Origin: Gammaproteobacteria bacterium
GTDB taxonomy: Bacteria > Pseudomonadota > Gammaproteobacteria > HK1
Assembly: GCA_009937425.1 (NCBI GenBank)
Contig: JAACFO010000007.1
Coordinates: 1-64,000, forward strand
Direction: 5' to 3'
DNA: 64,000 nt
Of the stretch, positions 53,185 through 64,000 are shown in pieces. The notes below the pieces were generated by a model that was given only the letters and a program-made list of their open reading frames with translations, ran no database searches and was not told the DNA's origin. Made by a program: the position numbers and the translations under genes. Positions within the stretch are counted from its first letter, which is position 1. Each line of letters begins with the position of its first letter.

Positions 53185-53262
53185 AGATTAAAAGGGGACA
53201 GATCTATTTTTCTTCCGGACGGAACCGTCCGGAAGAAAAATAGATCTGTCCCCTTTTAATCT
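53185..53262. repeat. 78-bp perfect palindrome (GGGGACAGATCT element)
   Basis: Two 38-base arms, exact reverse complements, flank a two-base centre. Each arm contains AAAAGGGGACAGATCTATTTTTC and then TTCCGGACGG, read inward. It fills all but two bases of the gap between the convergent DUF2909 and cox3 genes. The transcript of either strand would fold into a long hairpin ending in a TTTT run, so it can act as a two-way terminator. The GGGGACAGAT core also occurs at 12490-12514. Confidence 0.95.
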
Positions 53263-53264
53263 GT

Positions 53265-54134
53265 CTACAGCCAGTAGACGAAGATAAACAATCCCAGCCA
53301 CACCACGTCGACGAAGTGCCAATACCAGGCGGCCGCTTCGAAAGCGAAGTGGTGCTTCGGCGTGAAATGCCCTTTCATGGCGCGAATGAGCATTACGGTC
53401 AGCATGATGGCGCCGATAGTGACGTGCAGGCCATGAAAGCCGGTCAACATGAAAAAGGTTGAGCCGTAGGCGCCTGATCCCAGGGTCAGATTGAGTTCGG
53501 CGTAGGCGTGGTGGAACTCGAAACCCTGAACAAACAAAAATGTGATCCCCAGAGCGACGGTGGCAAACAGCCAGCCAATCAGGCCTTTGCGGTTATCGTG
53601 CTTGAGCGCGTGGTGGGCGAGGGTAACGGTGACGCCGCTGGAGAGCAGGATCAGCGTATTCAACGCCGGCAACCCGAACGCGGGAATCGTTTCGAAGGCT
53701 CCACCGACAGCGTTCGGGCCGTTCGTGGGCCACACGGCTTCGAAGCCCGGCCACAGGACGGGACCCGTGGCGATGCCGCCGACGCCTTCGCCCCCCAGCC
53801 ACGGGACGGAAAGAACGCGAATGTAGAACAGGGCGCCGAAGAACGCGGCAAAAAACAGCACCTCGGAGAAAATGAACCAGCCCATGCCCCAGCGGAAGGA
53901 CACGTCCACCTGGTCGTTGTAAGTGCCGCCTTCGCTTTCGCGAATAACCGTTCCGAACCAGCCAAACAGCATGTGCATGACGATGAGGGCGCCGGCGATC
54001 ATGAGCCACTTGCCGGCGCTGGAGCCGTTCAACAGTATTGCGAAACCGCCGAGCAGCGTGAACAAACCGATGGATCCGGTAATTGGCCAACGGCTGGGGC
54101 TCGGAAGGTAATAGGAGTCGTGGGTAGCGGCCAT
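53265..54134 (-). CDS. ctaE: cytochrome c oxidase subunit III
   Basis: Subunit III is a seven-helix membrane protein that stabilises the oxidase. The protein (289 residues from the ATG at 54134) has SRWPITGSIGLF near the N terminus, the SEVLFFAAFFGALFY helix with its conserved Glu, and HFAFEAAAWYWHFVDVVWLGLF at the end. The frame is open to 54257, but the extra part is proline- and arginine-rich and not conserved. Confidence 0.95.
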   Translation of the reverse strand: MAATHDSYYLPSPSRWPITGSIGLFTLLGGFAILLNGSSAGKWLMIAGALIVMHMLFGWFGTVIRESEGGTYNDQVDVSFRWGMGWFIFSEVLFFAAFFGALFYIRVLSVPWLGGEGVGGIATGPVLWPGFEAVWPTNGPNAVGGAFETIPAFGLPALNTLILLSSGVTVTLAHHALKHDNRKGLIGWLFATVALGITFLFVQGFEFHHAYAELNLTLGSGAYGSTFFMLTGFHGLHVTIGAIMLTVMLIRAMKGHFTPKHHFAFEAAAWYWHFVDVVWLGLFIFVYWL

Positions 54135-54183
54135 AGCGGTTACCTGGGGTAAATGGGTGTTGTGAGAGCCGGGGCGAGGGCGA

Positions 54184-54729
54184 TCATGACCGCGCCTCGG
54201 CGTTGAAGAAGGTGTAAGAAAGCGTAATGGTGCGCACGTCCGGGGGCAACCCCGCACCTACCACGAAGCGCAACGGCATCTCGCGACCCTCACCGCCGTC
54301 GAACTGCTGCACCGAGAAGCAAAAGCACTCCGTCTTGGTGAAATAGATGGCGGCCTTGCTCGGGGTGATATTGGGTGTTGCCGTGCCGGTTGTGCCCTTG
54401 CGGGAAAGATTCCGGGCGAAATAAGTAGCGTCGTACACGCGTCCTGGATTGACGCGCATCTCGGTGACCGTTGGCCGCACTTCCCAGGGCAGCGAGCTGT
54501 TCACCGTTCCCAGAAACTGGACGGTGACCAGGCGCTCCGTGTCCTCGCGGCCGCTGAGTCGCGATTCCGCGGCGACGGCGGGTTTACCGCCAAGACCGGT
54601 CAACTCGCACACAGCATCGTAGAGCAGCGGCAGAATCGTATAGCCGAAGCCGAACATGGCGACGACCACGACCATGAGCCGCAGGGATAAGCGGCGGTTG
54701 GCCGATTGCAGGTGGGACGGATCAGTCAC
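54184..54729 (-). CDS. ctaG: cytochrome c oxidase copper chaperone CtaG (Cox11)
   Basis: CtaG delivers copper to the CuB site of subunit I. The 181-residue protein has one N-terminal membrane segment and a periplasmic immunoglobulin-like domain with the copper-binding CFCFSVQQF. The start is a GTG at 54729 that overlaps the stop of a 43-residue ORF (GTGA), so the two should be translated together. Confidence 0.95.
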   Translation of the reverse strand: MTDPSHLQSANRRLSLRLMVVVVAMFGFGYTILPLLYDAVCELTGLGGKPAVAAESRLSGREDTERLVTVQFLGTVNSSLPWEVRPTVTEMRVNPGRVYDATYFARNLSRKGTTGTATPNITPSKAAIYFTKTECFCFSVQQFDGGEGREMPLRFVVGAGLPPDVRTITLSYTFFNAEARS

Positions 54730-54857
54730 AGGGCGGCCTTGAGCCAGAATCCCAGGTACAGCGCCAGTGCCACCACCGCGACGATGACGGCGAGACGCAC
54801 ATTGCGGCGACGTTGGCGTTGGGCAATTGTGGGGCGCTCATTTTCGACCACGGCCAC
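54726..54857 (-). CDS. 43-residue single-helix membrane protein in cox operon
   Basis: A short frame on the minus strand starts with GTG at 54857, reads VAVVENERPTIAQRQRRRN, continues into one membrane helix (VRLAVIVAVVALALYLGFWL) and ends KAAL. It lies seven bases after coxA and overlaps the ctaG start by four bases. A basic cytoplasmic tail before a single helix, and its place between coxA and ctaG, match the small oxidase assembly proteins annotated at this spot in other proteobacteria. The exact start among two nearby GTG codons is unsure. Confidence 0.7.
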   Translation of the reverse strand: MAVVENERPTIAQRQRRRNVRLAVIVAVVALALYLGFWLKAAL

Positions 54858-54864
54858 GCCGGCT

Positions 54865-56463
54865 CTAGCGCACCTCTGGTGCTTCCACGAAGGTGTGATA
54901 CGGCGGCGGCGAACTCAGGGTCCACTCCAGACCGTGGGCCCCTTCCCAGACTTCGTCGGTGGCCTGCTCGCCGCCACGAATGGTCTGCCAGATGATATAC
55001 ACAAGCAGAAGCTGGCTGAGACCGAAGACGAAGCCGCCGATGCTGGACACCATGTTCCAATCGGCGAACTGCACCGCGTAGTCCGGTATACGCCGGGGCA
55101 TGCCCGCGAGCCCGAGGAAATGCTGCGGGAAAAACAGCACGTTGACGCTGATGGTGGACAGCCAGAAGTGCCATTTACCCAGGCTCTCGTTGTACATGTG
55201 GCCGGTCCACTTGGGCAGCCAGAAGTAAGCACCGGCGAATATGGCAAACAACGCGCCGGTGACCAGGACGTAGTGGAAATGTGCCACTACGAAATAAGTG
55301 TCGTGGTACTGGAAGTCCGCCGGTGTGATGGCGAGCATCAATCCGGAGAAGCCGCCGATGGTAAACAGCACGACGAAGGCCAGGGCAAACAGCATGGGCG
55401 TTTCGAAGGTCATTGAGCCTCGCCACATGGTCGACACCCAGTTGAAGACCTTTACACCGGTGGGTACGGCGATCAGCATGGTGGTGTACATGAAGAACAG
55501 TTCGCCGGCCAGGGGCATGCCCACCGTGAACATGTGGTGTGCCCAGACGATGAACGACAGGAAGGCGATGGAGGCCGTGGCGTAGACCATGGACTCGTAA
55601 CCGAACAGCGGCTTGCGCGAGAAGGTCGGGATGATCTCCGAGACGATGCCGAAGGCCGGCAGAATCATGATATAGACCTCGGGGTGACCGAAAAACCAGA
55701 ACACGTGCTGGTACAGCACCGGATCCCCGCCGCCGGCGGCATTGAAAAACGACGTATCGAAAAAGCGGTCGGTCAACAACATGGTGACGGCGCCGGCGAA
55801 TACCGGCATGGCGGCCACCAACAGAAACGCGGTGATAAACCAGGTCCACACGAACAGGGGCATTTTCAGCAGCGTCATGCCGGGGGCGCGCATATTGACG
55901 ATGGTGACGATGATGTTGATGGCACCCATGATCGAGGACATGCCGAGCATGTGGATGGCGAATATCATGAAGGGCACGTTGCCGGCGCCCTGCAGCACCA
56001 GGGGCGGATACATGGTCCAGCCGGCGGCAGGTGCACCGCCTTCCATGAAGAAGGTTGAACCCAGGAGGGCGAAGGCAAAGGGGAGTATCCAGAAGCTCCA
56101 GTTGTTCATGCGCGGCAGCGCCATATCCGGCGCGCCCACCATTAACGGCACCTGCCAGTTCGCGAAGCCGACGAAGGCCGGCATGATGGCACCGAACACC
56201 ATGATGAGTGCGTGCATGGTGGTCAGCTGATTGAAAAAGTCGGGATTGATGAACTGCAGGCCCGGCTCGAAGAGCTCCAGGCGGATGCCCATGGCCAGCG
56301 CGCCGCCCACAAGCAACATGATCAGGGAGAACAGCAGATAGAGCGTTCCGATGTCTTTATGGTTGGTGGTGAACACCCAGCGCATGAGGCCGGAGGGTGG
56401 CCCGTGGTCGTGATGCTCGTCGTGAGCGTGTGGGCTGTCGTTAGCGGTGATGTCGCTGCTCAT
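54865..56463 (-). CDS. ctaD: cytochrome c oxidase subunit I
   Basis: The catalytic subunit, holding heme a and the heme a3-CuB centre. The 532-residue protein has about 12 membrane segments. The CuB His and cross-linked Tyr lie in WFFGHPEVYIMILPAFG, the His pair in VWAHHMF, and heme ligands in HFHYVLVTG. The GHPEVY and HHMF forms are those of aa3-type enzymes. It is 24 bases from coxB on the same strand. Confidence 0.97.
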   Translation of the reverse strand: MSSDITANDSPHAHDEHHDHGPPSGLMRWVFTTNHKDIGTLYLLFSLIMLLVGGALAMGIRLELFEPGLQFINPDFFNQLTTMHALIMVFGAIMPAFVGFANWQVPLMVGAPDMALPRMNNWSFWILPFAFALLGSTFFMEGGAPAAGWTMYPPLVLQGAGNVPFMIFAIHMLGMSSIMGAINIIVTIVNMRAPGMTLLKMPLFVWTWFITAFLLVAAMPVFAGAVTMLLTDRFFDTSFFNAAGGGDPVLYQHVFWFFGHPEVYIMILPAFGIVSEIIPTFSRKPLFGYESMVYATASIAFLSFIVWAHHMFTVGMPLAGELFFMYTTMLIAVPTGVKVFNWVSTMWRGSMTFETPMLFALAFVVLFTIGGFSGLMLAITPADFQYHDTYFVVAHFHYVLVTGALFAIFAGAYFWLPKWTGHMYNESLGKWHFWLSTISVNVLFFPQHFLGLAGMPRRIPDYAVQFADWNMVSSIGGFVFGLSQLLLVYIIWQTIRGGEQATDEVWEGAHGLEWTLSSPPPYHTFVEAPEVR

Positions 56464-56487
56464 CAGGCGGCTCTCCGGTAGTAATCG

Positions 56488-57318
56488 TTACTGGGGGGTG
56501 GGGGTTGTGGCGGCCAGCTGAGTTTTCTCCCCAGCCTGATAGGCTGCGACCCACTGCTTGTAGTCGGCTTCGGATCGGGCGTCGACGACGATGGGCATGA
56601 AACCATGATCCTTACCGCACAGCTCTGCGCACTGGCCGCGGTAGATGCCCGGCTCCTCGATCAGGGCCCACAGCTCGTTGACGAATCCCGGTATGGCGTC
56701 CTTTTTCATGCCCAGCGCCGGTACCCACCAGGCGTGAATAACATCGTCCGCGGTCAACAAAAAGCGGACTTTCTTTCCGACCGGCAGGACCAGAGAGTTA
56801 TCGACCTCCAGTAGGTAGTTTTCGACCGCCCAGGGATCGCCGTAGATAGCGGTCCGGCTGCTGGGGGCGAGGCTGCTGTAGAAGCTCACGCCATCTTCGA
56901 TGTATTCGTACTTCCACAGCCACTGATAGCCGGTGACCTTGATGGTGATCTCGGCTTCGCTCGTGTCTTCCATGTTAATGAGGGTCTTGGTTGCCGGGAT
57001 GGCAAATGCCACGAGGATGACGAAGGGCACGATGGTCCAGAGGATTTCGGCGAAGGTGCTGTGGTGAAATTGTGCGGGCTTGTGGCCGGCGGCTTTTCGG
57101 TGCAGCACGATGGAAACGAACATGGCGCCGAAAACGACAACGCCGATAATGACGCAAATCCACAAAATCAGCATGTGCAGGTCGTAGACGTCGCGGCTGA
57201 TGGGTGTCACGCCGACGGGAAGATTGAGTTCCCATGCCGCCATGGCCCCGCTGCTGGCGAACATCGTGAACATGGCTGCCAGGCCCGCGGCCATGGCGCG
57301 GCTAATTTTCGAAAGCAT
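56488..57318 (-). CDS. ctaC: cytochrome c oxidase subunit II
   Basis: Subunit II carries the CuA centre that takes electrons from cytochrome c. The 276-residue protein has a signal-like N terminus, two membrane helices and a periplasmic cupredoxin domain with VIHAWWVPALG and the CuA motif CAELCGKDHGFMP. No fused cytochrome c domain is present. It is the first structural gene of the oxidase operon. Confidence 0.96.
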   Translation of the reverse strand: MLSKISRAMAAGLAAMFTMFASSGAMAAWELNLPVGVTPISRDVYDLHMLILWICVIIGVVVFGAMFVSIVLHRKAAGHKPAQFHHSTFAEILWTIVPFVILVAFAIPATKTLINMEDTSEAEITIKVTGYQWLWKYEYIEDGVSFYSSLAPSSRTAIYGDPWAVENYLLEVDNSLVLPVGKKVRFLLTADDVIHAWWVPALGMKKDAIPGFVNELWALIEEPGIYRGQCAELCGKDHGFMPIVVDARSEADYKQWVAAYQAGEKTQLAATTPTPQ

Positions 57319-57378
57319 AGGTCGCTGTCTCCTGCGTTTCCGTCTTCCCGGCTGCAGCCGAATGGACCTGCGGCGCGC

Positions 57379-57861
57379 TCACTGTCCGCTTTCGCGGATA
57401 GCGCATTGCAATTGTCCGGCCAGCAGCTGTCGCTCTTGTTCGCTCAAGAATCCGCCCAGCTCCAGCGCTTTGCCGTGGGAGCCTAGCACGAGTCGTGACG
57501 GGTACCAGCGTATTTTCGGTGGCAGTAAACGTATTTGTGTCCAAGCCCGCTGCATTTCCCATCGTCGGCTGACTTGCCGACGGCCTTTTTCCACGGCCAC
57601 TTTGTCACCGCCCACCGAAACGACTTCCATTTCCTGGCCACCGCGGGCGGACAGATAAAAGCCGATGCCGACGACAATTACTTCAACCCCGGCGAAAGGC
57701 AGGATGGGCCACAAGCCGATGACGGCGAACGCGCCCGCGATACCCAGACATACAACCGCTATGCCAAAAAAGGCCAGCTGTAGCTGTCGCCGGGTTAACG
57801 AGCGATTCGGCCGAATCACGATTCGCCAGTTGCGCTTGGTGTCAACCGTACTGGAGACCAT
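57379..57861 (-). CDS. DUF2244 membrane protein
   Basis: A protein of 160 residues (ATG at 57861) with two membrane segments forming a hairpin (about residues 28-70). A soluble C-terminal domain follows, with WEMQRAWTQIRL and RLVLGSHGKALELGGFL. DUF2244 genes often lie just upstream of the oxidase genes coxB and coxA, so a role in oxidase biogenesis is likely but unproven. The longer frame to 57963 has no conserved sequence. Confidence 0.85.
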   Translation of the reverse strand: MVSSTVDTKRNWRIVIRPNRSLTRRQLQLAFFGIAVVCLGIAGAFAVIGLWPILPFAGVEVIVVGIGFYLSARGGQEMEVVSVGGDKVAVEKGRRQVSRRWEMQRAWTQIRLLPPKIRWYPSRLVLGSHGKALELGGFLSEQERQLLAGQLQCAIRESGQ

Positions 57862-58040
57862 TTCCAAACTCGTACGGGTCAGTGGATCCCCCCGCCAAAC
57901 GGGGCGAGATGCTACCGCAGGCGGTACGGTGACGCAACTTGGCGGAACGGGAATTCGGTACACAAATGAAACGCTTAGAGATGCCCCGGAAGGACCTTTC
58001 GACGCTGCTGCCGGCGACGGCTCCGGGGATGTGTTTCGCG

Positions 58041-58937
58041 TTAGTTTCTGCCCGCAGGCCGGCCAATGGATTCGGCGGAGACCTCGACCGAGTGCAGGGG
58101 TTGACGCCAGGCGTGCCCGAAGACGACTTCGAAGCTGGCGGGTAGCGTGGTGTCTCGCCGGAAAACTTCGTAAGCGGCTTCCAGGGCGACGAGACTGGTG
58201 GACGTGGTGAGGCTCTTAGAACAACCACTGGCGGCGTTGCTGACGCCCAGTTGTTTCAGTTCACGGGTCAGGGTCGCCAGGTCAGCATAGCGGGCCGTCA
58301 TACGCTCGGTGTCCATCACCACGTCGTGCAGCCCGGCGCGCAGCATCGCGTCACCGAGATCGTGCATGTCGATGAAGGCGTGCACGTGCACGTCGTGGTC
58401 GACGGCCAGCCAGCTTTCGCGTAGCTCGCATAAGGTGTCCGGACCGAGGGTCGAGAACATCAACAACCCTCCAGGTACCAGGACACGCTGGAACTCTGCC
58501 AGTACCGCATCCGGTGACGGGCAGCTGGGTAACATCAGGCTGGACACGATCAGGTCGATGCTCCTGTCTGCCAGCGGCAAGCGTTCGGCGTCGCCGCAGG
58601 CAAAAGCGTGCTTTGTGAACCAGCGGAGACCACGGCCCCGGGCGACCCGCAACATGGGTTTGGAGCAGTCCAGGGAAATCACCCGGGCGGCCGGGTAATG
58701 ACGGCTCAACAGTCTCGTGCAGATGCCGGTGCCGGCGCCGGCATCGAGGATGCGTGCCGGTTGGATGCGGACTGGCTCCAGGTGCTCCATGAGTGCGCTG
58801 GCGACTTCCCGGGGCAACCATGCCGCATCGTCGTAGTGGGGCGCAGCCCGTGCCGCCAGACGGCGTACTCGTGCCTTGTCCAGAGTGTGCGCGGCGACCG
58901 TGGACACGGGGGATGTCAACGCGGGGTCGCCGGTCAT
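58041..58937 (-). CDS. bioC: malonyl-ACP O-methyltransferase BioC
   Basis: BioC methylates malonyl-ACP to start pimelate synthesis for biotin. The 298-residue protein has the SAM motif ILDAGAGTGICTRLL and the BioC-specific FSTLGPDTLCELRESW, HAFIDMHDLGDAMLRAG and LTRELKQLGVSNA. No other biotin gene is in the window. It is divergent from comF. The start at 58937 is chosen because upstream codons overlap the region of the comF promoter. Confidence 0.92.
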   Translation of the reverse strand: MTGDPALTSPVSTVAAHTLDKARVRRLAARAAPHYDDAAWLPREVASALMEHLEPVRIQPARILDAGAGTGICTRLLSRHYPAARVISLDCSKPMLRVARGRGLRWFTKHAFACGDAERLPLADRSIDLIVSSLMLPSCPSPDAVLAEFQRVLVPGGLLMFSTLGPDTLCELRESWLAVDHDVHVHAFIDMHDLGDAMLRAGLHDVVMDTERMTARYADLATLTRELKQLGVSNAASGCSKSLTTSTSLVALEAAYEVFRRDTTLPASFEVVFGHAWRQPLHSVEVSAESIGRPAGRN

Positions 58938-59118
58938 TGGGCTGCCGTCCTCTGCAACGGTCGGCGAATGTCGGTCCGAGCCCCTGCAAAAAGCAGTCTG
59001 TGAGTGCTCACTTTCTATGTGTCTCGTGAATCCTGTGGCCATTGCCAGGGCCTGTTCAGCGATAGGCGGACGGAAGCCGGGACATCAGGTCACCGATCCC
59101 CGTCTCGACAACGCTAAG

Positions 59119-59808
59119 ATGCCACGATCATGGGTAGCCGGCGGAGGGGCTGTCAACTTGCAGGCTTTGCTTTCATGGGGCCGGCTGCGGGCGGCCGTCC
59201 TGCCCGACCTGTGCCTGCTCTGCGACTCAACCGCCGGGTGCGTGCCTAATTTGTGCGCGGACTGTGTCCGGGCGCTGCCCCGTCTGGACCGGCAATCTCG
59301 AAACCGTGTCGTGGCGTTCAGCTACGGGGCGCCCATCAGCACGCTGATTCATTGGATGAAATTCGAGGCCAATCTGGCCGCCGCGCTCAGCCTTGGCGTG
59401 TTGCTTGCCGACAGGGTTTGTGGCGAAACGGGCATGAGGTTGCCGGATGCCATCATCCCGGTTCCCCTGCACCGCGATCGCCTTCGCTCCAGGGGCTTTA
59501 ATCAGGCCGTCGAGCTGGCGCGCCCCCTGTCCCGTCGCCTGCAACGGCCCCTGCTGACAGGGGCCTGCCTGCGTAACCGTGCTACCCAACCGCAATCTGT
59601 GCTTGTTTCCCGGGCGGATCGGAGGCGCAATGTGGCGGGCGCCTTCAGCCTTTGCAAACCGCTACCCGGCCTGCGATACGTTGCCATCGTCGACGACGTG
59701 CTGACCACCGGCGCCACAGCGTGGGAGCTGGCCCGCACTTTGCGGGCGGCAGGTATCGAACAAGTGGTAATTTGGGCCTGCGCCGGCCGGCCCCATGGGC
59801 CACCTTAA
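59119..59808 (+). CDS. comF: ComF-family phosphoribosyltransferase-like protein
   Basis: A 229-residue protein with N-terminal zinc cysteines (CLLCDSTAGC, CADC) and a phosphoribosyltransferase fold with the PRPP loop VAIVDDVLTTGATA. ComF is linked to natural DNA uptake or recombination in several bacteria. The ATG at 59119 gives the usual size, although the frame is open to 58876. It lies beside bioC, as in pseudomonads, and its stop is six bases from the gyrB stop. Confidence 0.9.
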   Translation: MPRSWVAGGGAVNLQALLSWGRLRAAVLPDLCLLCDSTAGCVPNLCADCVRALPRLDRQSRNRVVAFSYGAPISTLIHWMKFEANLAAALSLGVLLADRVCGETGMRLPDAIIPVPLHRDRLRSRGFNQAVELARPLSRRLQRPLLTGACLRNRATQPQSVLVSRADRRRNVAGAFSLCKPLPGLRYVAIVDDVLTTGATAWELARTLRAAGIEQVVIWACAGRPHGPP

Positions 59809-59814
59809 ACGGGA

Positions 59815-62226
<2,412 letters not shown>

Positions 62227-62256
62227 TCAAAAACCCCTCACAGTAAAACCTAAGAA

Positions 62257-63333
62257 TTATACCATTTTCAGTGGCTTGCCGCGTTCCACGTGGAACACTC
62301 GTAATCCCTCCCAATCTGCCGTTTCCACCAGGTCTCTGGAGACCGTGGTAATGAATATTTGCGCTCCCAGGGCGTGCAGTTGCGCGAAAAAGCGCCCTCG
62401 GCTGTCCTCATCCAGTTCCGATGCCAGGTCATCCACCAATACGAGCGGCCGCCGCCCCTGAGCATCCTGGAGGAATCGCGCCTGGGCGAGCACCAGGCCA
62501 ACCACAAACAACTTGCCCTCACCCCGGGACACCACCCGATGGACGGGCGTCCTTTCCGTGGTAAAGCGCAGATCTGCCCGATGGGGTCCGACACCGGTAA
62601 ACCCCCGGGCCCTATCGGTTCCGATGTTGCCGCCCAGGGCCTCCGCCAGGTTCGTCCCTGAGTCCCAGCCCGGCTGATAGTGGATCTCCACCGCCATGGA
62701 TATCAGGTTCTCGAGGGTTTCCGCGTACAGGGGCAGAATCCCCTCCAGGAATCGATCCCGCAGGCGATGGAGCGCATCCCCCGCCTCCCCCACCTCCTGG
62801 TCCCAGGGTGCTAAAGCGCTGGGGCCCACAGCGTCCCTGAGGGCGGCGTTGCGCTGGCGAAGCGCCCGACGGTACCGCTGCAGGACGCCTAAGTAGGTAG
62901 GTTCCACGTGGAACAGTGCCCAATCCATGAGCTGACGGCGCAATATGGCGCCGTCGGTGAGTAAACGCTGACTATCAGGCGTGATAACCACCAGCGGTAG
63001 TCGCCGGGCCAATTCCGACGCATTACGGATCTCATCCCCCGCCAACCGTATGCGCAGCCCTTCCGCCCCTTTTTCCACCCCGACGGTCTCTGCTGCCCCG
63101 TCTTCGCCCCGGATCACCCCCCGCGCCCTCAGCCAGGACTGGTCGCGGGAAATCAACTCCCCCAAGCGGTGAGTGCGGAAAGAGCGACCGCTGCCGAGAA
63201 GATGGATGCCCTCCAGAATGCTCGTCTTGCCGCTGCCGTTTGCCCCCACGAACACATTCAAGCGCTCCCCGGGGGTGCAATCCAGCTCGGACAAAATCCG
63301 TATATTTCGGACCTCTAACTGGTCCAGGCGCAT
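62257..63333 (-). CDS. recF: DNA replication and repair protein RecF
   Basis: RecF loads RecA at gaps together with RecO and RecR. The 358-residue protein has the start MRLDQLEVRNIRIL, Walker A GANGSGKTS, the ABC-type signature around SRGEGKLFVVGL and Walker B LVLVDDLASELDE. It lies 30 bases upstream of gyrB and 49 bases after dnaN, as an operon. Confidence 0.97.
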   Translation of the reverse strand: MRLDQLEVRNIRILSELDCTPGERLNVFVGANGSGKTSILEGIHLLGSGRSFRTHRLGELISRDQSWLRARGVIRGEDGAAETVGVEKGAEGLRIRLAGDEIRNASELARRLPLVVITPDSQRLLTDGAILRRQLMDWALFHVEPTYLGVLQRYRRALRQRNAALRDAVGPSALAPWDQEVGEAGDALHRLRDRFLEGILPLYAETLENLISMAVEIHYQPGWDSGTNLAEALGGNIGTDRARGFTGVGPHRADLRFTTERTPVHRVVSRGEGKLFVVGLVLAQARFLQDAQGRRPLVLVDDLASELDEDSRGRFFAQLHALGAQIFITTVSRDLVETADWEGLRVFHVERGKPLKMV

Positions 63334-63382
63334 GGGGGAACCATCTGTCGCTGGGGACCGCTGCCGGCCCGGGGCACGGCGG

Positions 63383-64000
63383 CTACAGCCGCATTGGCAT
63401 GACCACGTACTGGCACTCGCCGTCGCCCTTCGGGGTAATCAAAGCGCTGCTGCTGGAATCCCCCAGGTGAATCACCGCTTCCTCTCCCGGCAGGGCGGTC
63501 AGCGCATCGATGAGGTAGGAGACGTTGAAGCCTATTTCAAGACTTTCCCCATCGTAAGCCACCTGCACTTCGTCCTCAGCCTCTTCCTGCTCAGGGTTTT
63601 TGGCCACGACCCGCAGCGCGTTGGGCTCCAGACAGAGCCGCACCGCCCGATACTTATCGTTGGACAGGATCGACGCCCGGGACAGGGATTGACGTAGCAA
63701 CTCCCTATCCACCACCACGGACTTGTCCGTGGTCTCCTCTTTGGGCACCACCCGCCGGTAGTCGGGAAATTTCCCATCGATGAGTTTGCTGGTGAGGCGT
63801 ACTTCCGGCAGCGTTACCTGGATGGCGTTGCTGCCCAGTTCGATGACCACCTCGTCCTCGCCGCTGCCCAACAACCGCAGCAACTCGCTGATACCCTTAC
63901 GCGGCACGATAACCTGGCGGGCATCATCGCTCGCCTCCACTGGAATCTCCGCAATGGCCAGACGGTGACCATCGGTGGCCACGGCCCGCAGATGCCCTTC
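63383..64000 (-). CDS. dnaN: DNA polymerase III beta clamp, N-terminal part cut by window edge
   Basis: The last 205 residues of the sliding clamp that holds polymerase on DNA are visible. The frame reads out of the window at base 64000, so about 160 N-terminal residues are missing. Typical strings are ATDGHRLA, DGKFPDYRRVVP and the C-terminal VVMPMRL. With recF and gyrB this is the dnaA-dnaN-recF-gyrB order, placing the origin just beyond the right edge. Confidence 0.96.
   Translation of the reverse strand, partial: EGHLRAVATDGHRLAIAEIPVEASDDARQVIVPRKGISELLRLLGSGEDEVVIELGSNAIQVTLPEVRLTSKLIDGKFPDYRRVVPKEETTDKSVVVDRELLRQSLSRASILSNDKYRAVRLCLEPNALRVVAKNPEQEEAEDEVQVAYDGESLEIGFNVSYLIDALTALPGEEAVIHLGDSSSSALITPKGDGECQYVVMPMRL

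Overview
The window is a GC-rich, densely coded stretch of bacterial chromosome. Its gene orders point to a gammaproteobacterium: ponA divergent from pilMNOPQ-aroK-aroB-damX-gltB-gltD-hemE, mutM/ferredoxin/coaD/rsmD-ftsYEX-rpoH, and dnaN-recF-gyrB. The last group means the right end lies close to the replication origin. I cannot name a genus from sequence alone.

Left part (1-12483). A truncated polytopic membrane protein, a penicillin-acylase-family hydrolase, a receiver-cyclase fusion, a tandem universal stress protein, a drug/metabolite transporter and a GGDEF-EAL protein lie on the minus strand. They are followed by cysQ and trmB. On the plus strand, a stand-alone receiver protein is followed at once by a metallo-beta-lactamase-fold hydrolase. 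This stretch is rich in second-messenger and signalling genes.

Middle (12484-24186). Here are thiS-thiG, tRNA-Gly(CCC), an arsR-acr3 arsenite-efflux pair with a palindromic operator candidate, a thioredoxin-like ferredoxin, a SPOR protein, argS, priA, an unassigned conserved protein and the class A penicillin-binding protein. From 24187 to 42965 the plus strand carries the type IV pilus alignment and secretin operon (pilMNOPQ), shikimate genes, a dGTPase, DamX, glutamate synthase, hemE, a DUF368 lipid-carrier translocase candidate and mutM.

From 43086 to 45313 five small plus-strand genes (a pyrophosphatase-like protein, two GFA-family proteins, a small unknown and a uracil-DNA glycosylase-like protein) interrupt the usual mutM-ferredoxin neighbourhood and look like an acquired accessory block. 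Then come ferredoxin, coaD and rsmD on the minus strand, and ftsY-ftsE-ftsX-rpoH on the plus strand.

From 50559 to 57861 the minus strand carries an aa3-type cytochrome c oxidase cluster: cyoE, an SCO-like gene, surf1, cox3, ctaG, a 43-residue membrane protein, coxA, coxB and a DUF2244 gene. One small gene, DUF2909, points the other way. No heme A synthase gene is present at this locus. A perfect 78-bp palindrome fills the gap between DUF2909 and cox3. bioC, comF, gyrB, recF and the C-terminal part of dnaN close the window.

Most of the window is core metabolism and cell biology. The least explained items are the GGGGACAGAT palindromes, the receiver-MBL pair, the pyrophosphatase-like protein with altered substrate residues, the acr3/tRNA antisense overlap and the small cox ORF. 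No phage, insertion-sequence transposase or CRISPR array was seen.
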